A stretch of 38,335 nt of DNA. Source: UMGS946 sp048421225 (GTDB taxonomy: Bacteria > Bacillota > Clostridia > Christensenellales > CAG-138). Where the stretch lies: assembly GCA_048421225.1 (NCBI GenBank), contig DBFNRV010000092.1, positions 1-38,335 of the forward strand, read 5' to 3'. Below the pieces are notes generated by a model that was not told the DNA's origin, searched no databases, and was given only the letters and a program-made list of their open reading frames with translations. Positions within the stretch are counted from its first letter, which is position 1, and the number at the start of each line of letters is the position of its first letter. A program made the translations under genes and the position numbers. This document shows, one piece after another, positions 15,399-23,935 of the stretch.

Positions 15399-16226
15399 AT
15401 GGAAAAGCTCATAATCACCGCCGCAATATGCGGCGCCGAGGTCACCAAAGAGCATAACGGGGCCGTTCCCTATACGGCCGAAGAGATTGCGAACGAGGCG
15501 TATGCCGCCTATGCCGCCGGAGCGTCAATTATTCACCTGCACGTGCGTTACGACGACGGCACGCCCACCCAGGACGCGGCCCGCTTCAAGGAGTGTATGG
15601 ACGCGATACGCGTTAAATGCCCAGACGTCATAATTCAGCCCTCAACAGGCGGGGCCGTAGGCATGAGCAATGATGAGAGGCTTCAGCCGATCACGCTTAA
15701 TCCGGAGATGGCTACGCTCGACTGCGGTACCTGCAACTTTGGCGGAGACGAAATATTTGTAAATACGGAAAACACAATAAAGGAATTTGGAGAAAAGATG
15801 ATCGCCCGCGGAATCAAGCCGGAGATCGAGGTGTTTGACAAGGGCATGATCGACATGGCGAACCGGCTCTGCAAAAAGGGTTATATAAAGGCGCCGATGC
15901 ATTTTAACTTTGTCATGGGAGTAAACGGCGGGATCAGCGGCGAACCGCGCGATCTGCTGTTCATGCGCGAGAGTATCCCCGTGGACGCTACGTTCACCGT
16001 AAGCGGCGTAGGCAGGGTTGAGTTTCCGATGGCTGTGATGTCAATACTGCTTGGCGGCCATGTCCGCGTGGGCTTTGAGGACAACGTATACCTTTCAAAG
16101 GGCGTGCCGGCCAATAGCAACGGCGAACTGGTAGAAAAGGTGGCGCGGCTGGCCAGGGAGCTGGGGCGCGATATAGCCACGCCGGCGGAAGCTAGGGCGA
16201 TTCTTGGCCTAAACCAGGTAAACTAA
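15399..16226 (+). CDS. kce: 3-keto-5-aminohexanoate cleavage enzyme
   Basis: 275 aa, the family's usual size. It belongs to the BKACE (DUF849) TIM-barrel enzymes. Zn-binding and catalytic positions are visible: Glu14, His46 and His48 (IIHLHV), Ser82 (QPSTGG), Arg223 and Glu227-Asp228 (HVRVGFEDN). These fit the positions I recall for the characterised enzyme from Cloacimonas, with a 3-residue shift at the end. It condenses 3-keto-5-aminohexanoate with acetyl-CoA and splits it into acetoacetate and 3-aminobutyryl-CoA. Its product is the substrate of Kal just upstream. Confidence 0.95.
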   Translation: MEKLIITAAICGAEVTKEHNGAVPYTAEEIANEAYAAYAAGASIIHLHVRYDDGTPTQDAARFKECMDAIRVKCPDVIIQPSTGGAVGMSNDERLQPITLNPEMATLDCGTCNFGGDEIFVNTENTIKEFGEKMIARGIKPEIEVFDKGMIDMANRLCKKGYIKAPMHFNFVMGVNGGISGEPRDLLFMRESIPVDATFTVSGVGRVEFPMAVMSILLGGHVRVGFEDNVYLSKGVPANSNGELVEKVARLARELGRDIATPAEARAILGLNQVN

Positions 16227-16362
16227 CGGAGCTCATAAATCCGCAGGCGGCTATCCCGCCCAGCGGAAAAGGAACAGTCAAAGCCGGACGAAAGCGCGCG
16301 ATATTAAAGGGCGCTGAGTCCGACCCAATAAAATAAAAAGATAAAAACAGGAGGAACAAAAT

Positions 16363-17403
16363 ATGGCAATGAAGGGCAATAAATACGGAATACACAGGGT
16401 TATTTCACCTGAGGGAGTTCTCACCCAGGCCGCCTACAAGATCGACAACGACATGGATAAACTCTATTCAAACGAGATTATCTGCGACGTAATATCCCTA
16501 AACATTGACTCGGCTTCCTTTACCCAGATTGAGGAAGCCTGCAATAAGGATACCGAAAAGATCAAGGAAATGATCATGTCCATAGTAGGAGAGCGCGGCA
16601 AGATGCAGAATCCCGTAACCGGATCGGGCGGCATGTTCATCGGCAAGGTTGCCTACATCGGAGAGGACCTCAAAGACCGCGACCTCAAAGTGGGCGACAA
16701 AATAGCTTCGCTCGTATCCCTTTCAATGACCCCACTTAAGATTGAGGAAATTAAAGAAATCCATATGGATATCGACCGCGTGGACGTGGTGGCAAAGGCC
16801 GTGCTGTTTGAAAGCGCTATCTACGCAAAGCTGCCCGACGACATGAGCGAGGCGCTCGCGCTTGCGGCCCTCGACGTAGCCGGCGCACCCGCCCAGGCGG
16901 CCAAGCTGGTAAAGCCTGGCGACAGCGTGCTGGTTCTGGGCGCTGCGGGCAAGAGCGGCATACTCTGCTGCTATGAGGCTATGAAGCGGGTCGGCCCGAC
17001 TGGACGCGTTGTCGCCCTGGTGCGCCGCGAAAGCCAGATCAGCATGCTTATGGACCTTGGCGTATGCCATGAAGTCATAGTCGCTTCAGCTACCGCGCCC
17101 GTAGCCGTGCTTGACAAGGCGCTTGCGGCCAACGGCGGCAGGGAATATGACCTGTCGATATCGTGCGTAAACATAGAGAATACGGAGATGAGCTGCATAC
17201 TTCCTGTAAGGGACGGCGGAACCGTATACTTCTTCTCAATGGCCACAAGCTTTACAAAGGCGGCCCTGGGCGCAGAGGGAGTCGGCAAGGACGTAAACAT
17301 GATCATTGGCAACGGATATACAAAGGACCATGCGGAAATCACCCTGCACGAGCTTCGCGAGAGCAAGGCGATAAGGGATCTGTTCAACACCAAATACGTA
17401 TGA
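16363..17403 (+). CDS. kdd: L-erythro-3,5-diaminohexanoate dehydrogenase
   Basis: 346 aa. An MDR-like N-terminal domain precedes a Rossmann domain with VLVLGAAGKSGILCCYEA (about 187-204) for NAD(P) binding. Start MKGNKYGIHRVISPEGVLTQAAYKID is typical of this family. It oxidatively deaminates 3,5-diaminohexanoate to 3-keto-5-aminohexanoate, releasing ammonia and reducing NAD(P)+. AGGAGG lies eight bases before the ATG. The 136 bases after kce have no clear terminator; the 219 bases before kamA (17404-17622) likewise show only short imperfect repeats, so all genes may share one transcript. Confidence 0.93.
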   Translation: MAMKGNKYGIHRVISPEGVLTQAAYKIDNDMDKLYSNEIICDVISLNIDSASFTQIEEACNKDTEKIKEMIMSIVGERGKMQNPVTGSGGMFIGKVAYIGEDLKDRDLKVGDKIASLVSLSMTPLKIEEIKEIHMDIDRVDVVAKAVLFESAIYAKLPDDMSEALALAALDVAGAPAQAAKLVKPGDSVLVLGAAGKSGILCCYEAMKRVGPTGRVVALVRRESQISMLMDLGVCHEVIVASATAPVAVLDKALAANGGREYDLSISCVNIENTEMSCILPVRDGGTVYFFSMATSFTKAALGAEGVGKDVNMIIGNGYTKDHAEITLHELRESKAIRDLFNTKYV

Positions 17404-17622
17404 TCAACGGTCAAAAGCCCGTATAAAACCTATCGGCGGCTGGTTTTGGCCGGCAACGTGCAGGGACTTGTTTAGCTCCGCGTCCGGCTATGATTACCTA
17501 AGTTGAGAACAAATGCCGCCGATCATGACTTTTTTATAGGCAGCAACGCGTCTATGAAAAACTTAGGCGTTACGCTTAATTAGAGCACCTAACCATCTTC
17601 TAACATGAAAGGAATGTTAATT

Positions 17623-18876
17623 ATGAATAAAAGCAGGAGATTCGGCCTATTCCAGGACGTGCCCGACGAACGGTGGAACGACTGGAAGTGGCAGGTGCAG
17701 AACCGAATTGAAACGCTTGACGATCTTAAAAAGTACATTGCGCTTACGCCTGAAGAAGAGGACGGCGTAAAAAAATGTCTGGATGCGCTGCGAATGGCGA
17801 TAACTCCATATTACCTTTCGCTAATCGACCCGTCAAACCCCAACGATCCTGTGCGCCGCCAGGCGGTTCCTACGGCTCCTGAGCTTCATCAATCCGCGGC
17901 GGATCTGCTAGACCCGCTGCACGAGGATACGGATTCGCCGGTGCCGGGCCTTACGCACCGTTATCCGGACCGCGTTTTGCTGCTTATCACCGACCAATGC
18001 TCAATGTACTGCCGCCACTGCACGCGCCGGCGCTTTGCGGGGCAGCACGACTGCGCGGTTCCGATGAGCCAGATTGAGAAATGTATCGACTACGTGCGCA
18101 ATCACCCAGAGGTGCGCGACGTCTTGTTATCCGGCGGGGACGCGCTAATGATCAGCGATGAAATGCTTGAAAGAATTATAGCCGAGCTTCGCTCCATACC
18201 GCATGTTGAGATAGTTCGTATCGGTTCGCGCACGCCTGTTGTAATGCCTCAGAGGATTACGCAGGAGCTGTGCGACATGCTTAAGAAATATCATCCGATA
18301 TGGCTCAATACCCACTTCAACCATCCGGATGAGATAACCGAGGAGTCCGCGGCTGCGTGCGCAAGGCTTGCCGACGCGGGAATTCCACTTGGCAACCAGA
18401 GCGTGCTGCTCGCGGGGATAAACGACTGCGTCCATGTAATGAAAAAGCTGGTACATGAACTGGTTAAGATCAGGGTCAGGCCGTACTATATATATCAATG
18501 CGACCTGTCAATGGGGCTTGAGCATTTCAGAACGCCGGTCTCTAAGGGAATTGAGATAATTGAGGCGCTTAGGGGCCACACGTCGGGTTATGCTGTGCCA
18601 ACGTTTGTTGTCGACGCGCCCGGCGGCGGCGGCAAGACGCCCGTAATGCCGAATTATGTCATAAGCCAGAGCCCTGGCAAGGTGATACTGAGGAACTTTG
18701 AGGGAGTTATTACAACCTATACCGAGCCTGAACACTATGTAGAAACATGTTCATGCGAGGTGTGCAGCGGCAAGAGGAAGGAACGGCTCATAGGCGTTGC
18801 CGGACTTGAGCAGGGGAGGCAGCTGTCCATGGAGCCAAAGGACCTGGAGCGTACAAAGCGTACGCGGCACGAGTAA
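17623..18876 (+). CDS. kamA: L-lysine 2,3-aminomutase (radical SAM, PLP)
   Basis: 417 aa, matching the clostridial enzyme (416). The radical SAM cluster motif is CSMYCRHC (Cys126, 130, 133). The rest follows the clostridial enzyme closely: HEDTDSPVPGLTHRYPDRVLLLITD, VRDVLLSGGDAL, RIGSRTPVV, WLNTHFNHP, and DAPGGGGKTPVMPNYVISQ, whose Lys (about 338) holds PLP. C-terminal zinc-binding cysteines are seen in CSCEVCSGK. It converts L-lysine to L-beta-lysine. An in-frame ATG at 17605 lies 18 bases upstream, but AAAGGA between the two positions favours 17623. It is the first step of the pathway although fourth in gene order. Confidence 0.97.
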   Translation: MNKSRRFGLFQDVPDERWNDWKWQVQNRIETLDDLKKYIALTPEEEDGVKKCLDALRMAITPYYLSLIDPSNPNDPVRRQAVPTAPELHQSAADLLDPLHEDTDSPVPGLTHRYPDRVLLLITDQCSMYCRHCTRRRFAGQHDCAVPMSQIEKCIDYVRNHPEVRDVLLSGGDALMISDEMLERIIAELRSIPHVEIVRIGSRTPVVMPQRITQELCDMLKKYHPIWLNTHFNHPDEITEESAAACARLADAGIPLGNQSVLLAGINDCVHVMKKLVHELVKIRVRPYYIYQCDLSMGLEHFRTPVSKGIEIIEALRGHTSGYAVPTFVVDAPGGGGKTPVMPNYVISQSPGKVILRNFEGVITTYTEPEHYVETCSCEVCSGKRKERLIGVAGLEQGRQLSMEPKDLERTKRTRHE

Positions 18877-18985
18877 ACCGCAGCCCTGTAAATACCGCCG
18901 ATATGGGCTAATGCATGGCGGTACGATTAAATCGGGAATAAACGGCACGGCTAAAGCCGAACAACTAATGAACTGAGGTGAAAAA

Positions 18986-20536
18986 ATGCAGAGCAAACTC
19001 AATCTTAATCAGGATATGGTGGCGCGCGCCAGAGATTCGGCCAGGCGGGTTGCCGTGGATACGCAGGATTTTATAGATCTGCATACCACTGTCACGGTGG
19101 AGCGCGCCGTATGCCGTCTGCTTGGTATAGACGGTGTAAACGAGGTAGAGGTGCCGCTGCCCAATGTGGTAGTGGACCACCTCATGGATAAGGGCGCGCT
19201 GTCCAAAGGCGCGGCGTATTATATTGGAAACGCTGTGGCGGCTACGGGAATGACGCCGCAGGAAATAGCGGAAGGCGTAAATTCGGCGGAGATAGACCTT
19301 ACGGTTATTGAGCCGCGCACTGAACGGGAGATAATGGCCGCTATCATGCCCGTTGCGGAGGCCGCTGTGGGGCGCATAAGAGCAAACGTGGATAAGCGCA
19401 ACGGATTTCTCCAAGAATTTGGTGATAAAGAGGGCGCGTATCTGTATGTTATAGTAGCCACGGGAAACATATACGAGGATATTACGCAGGCCAGGGCGGC
19501 AGCCAAGCAGGGCGCCGACGTAATTGCGGTTATCCGCACGACAGGACAGAGCCTTCTGGACTATGTCCCGTATGGGGCCACTACGGAGGGCTTTGGAGGC
19601 ACGTACGCTACCCAGGAAAACTTCCGGCTGATGCGCGAGGCGCTTGACGAGGTTGGCATTGAGGAAAAACGGTATATCAGGCTGTGCAACTACTGTTCGG
19701 GTCTGTGCATGCCCGAAATCGCGGCGATGGGCGCTTTGGAGCGCCTTGACGTTATGCTAAACGACGCGCTTTACGGGATACTCTTTCGCGATATAAACAT
19801 GCAGCGTACGATAATCGACCAGTATTTCTCGCGCGTTATCAACGCATTCGCGGGTGTAATAATCAATACCGGCGAGGATAACTACCTTACCACCGCCGAC
19901 GCGGTGGAGGAAGCGCACACGGTACTCGCGTCGCAGTTTTTAAACGAACAGTTTGCGCTGTGCGCCGGACTGCCGGAGGAGCAGCAGGGGCTCGGCCACG
20001 CGTTTGAAATATCGCCGGATGTAGAAAACGGGTTCTTATACGAGCTTGCCCAGGCGCAGATGGCAAGGGAGATATTCCCGAATGCGCCCCTTAAATATAT
20101 GCCGCCGACAAAGTTTATGACGGGTAACATATTCAGGGGGCATGTGCAAGACGCGCTGTTCAACATGGTTACTACCATAACGAATCAAAAGATACACCTC
20201 CTTGGAATGCTTACGGAGGCAATCCACACCCCGTTTATGAGCGATCGGGCGCTTGCCATAGAAAATGCTCAGTATATCGCCAAAACGATGAAAGACCTTG
20301 GCAGCGAGCTTACCTTCCGCGAGGGCGGCATAATGGAGAGCCGTTCGAACGAGGTCCTGTCCAAAGCAACAGCACTTTTGGGTGAAATTGAGGAGATGGG
20401 GCTGTTCGCCACGCTGGAAAAGGGCATATTCGCGGACATAAAGCGTATGCGCGACGCCGGCAAGGGACTCAGCGGAGTTGTACAGAAGGGCGAAGGTTAC
20501 TTCAATCCCTTTATAGAACTTATGAAGGGGGTATAA
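18986..20536 (+). CDS. kamD: Lysine 5,6-aminomutase alpha subunit
   Basis: 516 aa, the usual length. The large subunit forms the TIM barrel that covers adenosylcobalamin and binds PLP and substrate. Family stretches visible: LDYVPYGATTEGFGGTYATQENFRLMR, YIRLCNYCSGLCMPEIAAMGALERLDVMLNDALYGILFRDINMQRT, and EEQQGLGHAFEI. It acts with KamE to shift the amino group of beta-lysine to C5, giving 3,5-diaminohexanoate. GAGGTG upstream of the ATG supports the start. kamE follows after four bases. Confidence 0.97.
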   Translation: MQSKLNLNQDMVARARDSARRVAVDTQDFIDLHTTVTVERAVCRLLGIDGVNEVEVPLPNVVVDHLMDKGALSKGAAYYIGNAVAATGMTPQEIAEGVNSAEIDLTVIEPRTEREIMAAIMPVAEAAVGRIRANVDKRNGFLQEFGDKEGAYLYVIVATGNIYEDITQARAAAKQGADVIAVIRTTGQSLLDYVPYGATTEGFGGTYATQENFRLMREALDEVGIEEKRYIRLCNYCSGLCMPEIAAMGALERLDVMLNDALYGILFRDINMQRTIIDQYFSRVINAFAGVIINTGEDNYLTTADAVEEAHTVLASQFLNEQFALCAGLPEEQQGLGHAFEISPDVENGFLYELAQAQMAREIFPNAPLKYMPPTKFMTGNIFRGHVQDALFNMVTTITNQKIHLLGMLTEAIHTPFMSDRALAIENAQYIAKTMKDLGSELTFREGGIMESRSNEVLSKATALLGEIEEMGLFATLEKGIFADIKRMRDAGKGLSGVVQKGEGYFNPFIELMKGV

Positions 20537-20540
20537 CGGT

Positions 20541-21329
20541 ATGAGTTCGGGTTTATATGATACTTCTAAAAAGGATTTTGACAAGACCCTGGATCTCCAT
20601 AAGCTTACCGCCTATGGCGACACCATGAACGACGGTAAAGTCCAGCTGTCATTTACGCTTCCGGTTAAAAACGACGACAGGGGGGCCGAGGCCGCCAGGC
20701 AGCTTGCCAGGGCTATGGGCATAACGGAGCCAAACGTGGCGCTGAGCCAGCCGTTGGATAAAGAGTTTACCTTTTATGTGGTCTACGGCTCATGTACACA
20801 CAGCGTTGATTATGAAAACATCCATGTCCAGACCGTTGAAACGGAAGCCATGGATATGGAGGAGGTCAACGAATATATACGCGGGAATATAGGGCGAAAG
20901 GTCGTAATGGTCGGGGCCTCTACAGGTACGGACGCCCACACGGTGGGCATAGACGCGATTATGAACCGAAAGGGATTTGCGGGCCATTATGGCTTGGAAC
21001 GCTATGATATGATAGACGCGTACAACCTGGGCGCACAGGTGCCTAACGAGGAATTTTTGAAAAAGGCCATTGAGCTGAACGCCGACGTGATGCTTGTATC
21101 CCAGACGGTTACCCAGAAGGATGTTCACATTCAGAACCTGACCGAGCTTGTGGAACTTATGGAGGCCGAGGGAGTGCGCTCTAGATTTATCCTCATATGC
21201 GGAGGGGCGCGAATTACACATGAGCTTGCTAAGGAGCTAGGCTACGACGCGGGCTTCGGGCCGCAGAAGTATGCGGGAGACGTTGCCACATTCGCCGTTA
21301 CAGAGATGGTTAAGCGGGGAATGAGATGA
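20541..21329 (+). CDS. kamE: Lysine 5,6-aminomutase beta subunit (B12-binding)
   Basis: 262 aa, normal length. The Rossmann-like B12 domain has DAHTVG (Asp131-Gly136), the DxHxxG motif whose His133 ligates cobalt, and Lys144 in NRKGF, the position known to form the PLP aldimine in this enzyme. VSQTVTQKD and ILICGGARIT are further B12-domain strands. It forms the heterotetramer with KamD. The enzyme is mechanism-inactivated during turnover, which is the reason reactivating ATPases are expected nearby. Confidence 0.97.
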   Translation: MSSGLYDTSKKDFDKTLDLHKLTAYGDTMNDGKVQLSFTLPVKNDDRGAEAARQLARAMGITEPNVALSQPLDKEFTFYVVYGSCTHSVDYENIHVQTVETEAMDMEEVNEYIRGNIGRKVVMVGASTGTDAHTVGIDAIMNRKGFAGHYGLERYDMIDAYNLGAQVPNEEFLKKAIELNADVMLVSQTVTQKDVHIQNLTELVELMEAEGVRSRFILICGGARITHELAKELGYDAGFGPQKYAGDVATFAVTEMVKRGMR

Positions 21330-21340
21330 TCCTTTTAATT

Positions 21341-21373
21341 GATGCGTCAGGTGCGAATAGCGCTTGACGCATC
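21341..21373 (+). repeat. Inverted repeat after kamE
   Basis: GATGCGTCA (21341-21349) and TGACGCATC (21365-21373) form a perfect 9-bp stem with a 15-base loop, 11 bases after the kamE stop. No T-tract follows, so it is not a convincing terminator. It may be an mRNA stability or processing hairpin that sets different levels for kamDE and crt-hbd. The remaining 170 bases up to crt show nothing else. Confidence 0.55.
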
Positions 21374-21550
21374 GGTGGTTTAAGGTTGAAAGAACGTTGA
21401 GTTCCTTTTAATTCCTTAAATTTGATCGATGTGTTGAATTTCAGGGAGACATATTGGGCGGCGCCAGTTTGATGTGGGTGCTACACCCCCATTCGTTAGA
21501 TTAAATTGTTAATGGTAATAGCCACAAAGTTTAATTAAAGAGGAGGAGCC

Positions 21551-22327
21551 ATGAAGAACATAACAGTCGAGAAAAAAGGCAATATAGCCGTCGCAACAAT
21601 CAATCGCCCGGAAGCGCTTAATGCCTTGAATACCGAGGTGCTTAAAGAGATTGGGGAGATGGCGGCCTTAATTGGCAGCGATAGGGAAATCAGGGCTTTG
21701 GTGATAACGGGAGCGGGCAAGGCGTTTGTGGCGGGTGCGGATATCGCGCAGATGAGCGGCCTTGAAAGCGGCGAAGCCGAGAGGTTCGGCCTTATGGGGC
21801 AAGGGGCGCTTACGGCCGTTGAATCCCTTGAGATTCCTGTAATTGCCGCAATAAACGGCTATGCCCTTGGCGGCGGCTGCGAGCTTGCGCTGTGCTGCGA
21901 TATCCGTATTGCCGGAGAGCGCGCTAAGATTGGGCAGCCTGAGACGGGCTTGGGCATAACGCCAGGTTTTGGAGGAACCCAGAGGCTTCCGCGCATCGTC
22001 GGACTGGGAAATGCGATGCAGATGATCCTGACTGGAAAGCCGATTGACGCCGCTGAGGCAAAGCGTATTGGCCTGGTAAACGAAGTATACCCGCAGGAGA
22101 CGCTCATGGATGAGGCTGTAAAGTTAGCCGAGTGCATAGCCGCAAACGCGCCGGCGGCCGTTCGCTATTCAAAGCAGGCTATACGAAGGTTTACAGGGCA
22201 GAACCTTGAGGCCGACCTCGCCTGGGAGGCAAAGCTATTCGGCCTTTGCTTTAGCACGCGCGACCAGAAGATGGCCATGCAGGCGTTCGTAGAGAAGAGA
22301 AAGCACGACGGATTTAAGGGGGAATAA
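21551..22327 (+). CDS. crt: 3-hydroxybutyryl-CoA dehydratase (crotonase)
   Basis: 258 aa, standard crotonase fold. The oxyanion-hole segment AFVAGADIAQM, NGYALGGGCELALCCD and QPETGLGITPGFGGTQRLPR are present, and both catalytic glutamates (Glu111 and Glu131) are kept. It interconverts crotonyl-CoA and 3-hydroxybutyryl-CoA in the cytosol. GAGGAGG lies a few bases before the ATG. Its position after kamE and before hbd suggests it handles the crotonyl-CoA made by Kal. Confidence 0.92.
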   Translation: MKNITVEKKGNIAVATINRPEALNALNTEVLKEIGEMAALIGSDREIRALVITGAGKAFVAGADIAQMSGLESGEAERFGLMGQGALTAVESLEIPVIAAINGYALGGGCELALCCDIRIAGERAKIGQPETGLGITPGFGGTQRLPRIVGLGNAMQMILTGKPIDAAEAKRIGLVNEVYPQETLMDEAVKLAECIAANAPAAVRYSKQAIRRFTGQNLEADLAWEAKLFGLCFSTRDQKMAMQAFVEKRKHDGFKGE

Positions 22328-22331
22328 AAGC

Positions 22332-23177
22332 ATGAAGAACATATTTATACTTGGAGCGGGAACCATGGGCCTTGATATAGCCCAGGCGTTTGCAAGCAGC
22401 GGTTATTACGTAACGGTGCGGGATATAAACGACGATATTATAAACGCAGCTTCAAAGAGGCTGCATAAGGGCCTTTTAAAGCGTGTGGAGCGCGGAAAGC
22501 TTGAGCGGGAGAGGATGGATGAGCTTCTCCTTATGATCAATTTTACTACGGATATGAAACAGGCCGCCGAGGCTGATCTTGTAATTGAGGCAATCGTTGA
22601 AAATGTTGAAGTCAAAAAGTCCGTATTTGCCGAACTCGACAATATATGTAAAGCGGATGCAATATTGGGCACCAACACATCATCAATATCCATTACAGAA
22701 ATCGCATCGGCTACGAAGCGTCCTGAAATGGTTATCGGAATGCACTTTTTCAATCCAGCAACAGTAATGAAGCTTGTTGAGGTTATACGCGGGCTGCATA
22801 CGTCGGATGAAACATATTTAGCGGTATGCGCCGTTGCCGCTTCAATAGGCAAGCAGGCGGTAGAGGTAAAGGAATATCCGGGGTTTGTAGTAAACCGCAT
22901 ACTGATACCCATGATAAACGAGGCCGTAGGCCTTGTAGCTGAAAACATAGCCTCAGTAGAGGATATCGACTCGGCTATGAAGCTAGGCTGCAACCACCCG
23001 ATGGGGCCGCTTGCTTTGGGAGATCTTATCGGGCTTGACGTAGTGCTTGCTATAATGGACACGCTCAATCGGGAAACGGGCGACCCGAAGTACCGGGCGC
23101 ATACGCTGCTTCGCAAGATGGTGCGGGGAGGTCTTCTGGGAAAAAAGACGGGCAGCGGGTTCTATACATATAAATGA
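22332..23177 (+). CDS. hbd: 3-hydroxybutyryl-CoA dehydrogenase
   Basis: 281 aa, the typical bacterial length. The NAD(P) loop ILGAGTMGLDIA is at residues 6-17. The catalytic His lies in VIGMHFFNPA, and PGFVVNRILIPMINEA plus NHPMGPLALGDLIGLD and a C-terminal GLLGKKTGSGFYTYK are family hallmarks. It oxidises 3-hydroxybutyryl-CoA to acetoacetyl-CoA or works in reverse. It starts four bases after crt and ends the lysine operon; a terminator follows. Confidence 0.95.
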   Translation: MKNIFILGAGTMGLDIAQAFASSGYYVTVRDINDDIINAASKRLHKGLLKRVERGKLERERMDELLLMINFTTDMKQAAEADLVIEAIVENVEVKKSVFAELDNICKADAILGTNTSSISITEIASATKRPEMVIGMHFFNPATVMKLVEVIRGLHTSDETYLAVCAVAASIGKQAVEVKEYPGFVVNRILIPMINEAVGLVAENIASVEDIDSAMKLGCNHPMGPLALGDLIGLDVVLAIMDTLNRETGDPKYRAHTLLRKMVRGGLLGKKTGSGFYTYK

Positions 23178-23219
23178 TTGCGCGTTAGAGAGATAATATA
23201 AAAACCTAAATACATATAG

Positions 23220-23247
23220 GCCCGGGCGTCTTTCTGCCCGGGCTTTA
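23220..23247 (+). terminator. Terminator at the convergence of the two lysine-controlled units
   Basis: GCCCGGGC (23220-23227) and GCCCGGGC (23236-23243) form a perfect 8-bp GC stem with an 8-base loop, followed by TTTATC. It lies between the convergent hbd and lipoprotein genes and could act on both strands, though the T-run is better on the plus strand. Confidence 0.82.
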
Positions 23248-23275
23248 TCAAGATTATTTTAATTGTACGTTACTA

Positions 23276-23935
23276 TTATGAGTTACTCATGTATTGATAT
23301 GAGGATATGATAAATCCAAAATCGTTGCTTGACGGAAGCAGTGAAAGCACAGCCTTGCCTATGGGAGCACCGCCTTCATTTAAGACCGCGTTCAGGTTTA
23401 CCGTTATGGTTCCGTCGTAGTCGGTCGATGACGCCAACTCCTCGTCGGGTACAAATTCCTGCGAATCAAACTCGAATCTATATGAGGGGCCATCAGATAC
23501 CGCAATATGATAGTATTCATCATCGGCGTAAATGGTTTGCGGGGGATCGGCGCTCTCATCCCTTTCCGTACGGAATGGAAACACTAGGCCAAATGTGTTC
23601 ATCATAAGCTTATCAGCCTCTTCAACGCTGACAAGTCCGTATATCCCATCCTCAACAGGCTCAATAAAGGGTCCGTAATAGTACGATAGGAATCCCTCGA
23701 AGTTGGAAGCGTTCATTCCGCGGGAGCTGTCAAAATCTGCGGTTCCGGTAAAGCCCCAAACCACTCTTAGCAGCGTTTGGATCTGATCGTCATTAAGAAG
23801 AACTTCAGTATATTCCCCGCTTGGCGGGGGCGATTTCACGGTTGCCGAAGGGTCGGGGCTGTCTGTACCCGAACTGCAGGCAATAGCAAAGAATGCCATA
23901 ATTGATATCAACGCAAGGGCGGTAAATTTTTTCAT
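23276..23935 (-). CDS. Lipoprotein of unknown function in the second lysine-riboswitch unit
   Basis: 219 aa. Signal peptide with lipobox AIAC (Cys20), then a Ser/Pro/Asp-rich linker (about 21-42) and an acidic globular domain of about 175 residues. I do not recognise the domain. Its start overlaps the stop of the transporter gene by four bases (ATGA), and GGAGGT inside the transporter's end serves as ribosome binding site, so the two are translationally coupled. It should therefore follow the lysine riboswitch upstream of the transporter. A role as an accessory or surface partner in lysine handling is inference from position only. Confidence 0.75.
   Translation of the reverse strand: MKKFTALALISIMAFFAIACSSGTDSPDPSATVKSPPPSGEYTEVLLNDDQIQTLLRVVWGFTGTADFDSSRGMNASNFEGFLSYYYGPFIEPVEDGIYGLVSVEEADKLMMNTFGLVFPFRTERDESADPPQTIYADDEYYHIAVSDGPSYRFEFDSQEFVPDEELASSTDYDGTITVNLNAVLNEGGAPIGKAVLSLLPSSNDFGFIISSYQYMSNS

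Noticed and set aside
17404..17622. Terminator or promoter between kdd and kamA
   Set aside because: Only short imperfect repeats are visible; nothing supports splitting the operon here.
22406..23116. Minus-strand ORF of 236 aa within hbd
   Set aside because: Shadow frame rich in Ser/Thr/Ile opposite a clear hbd gene.
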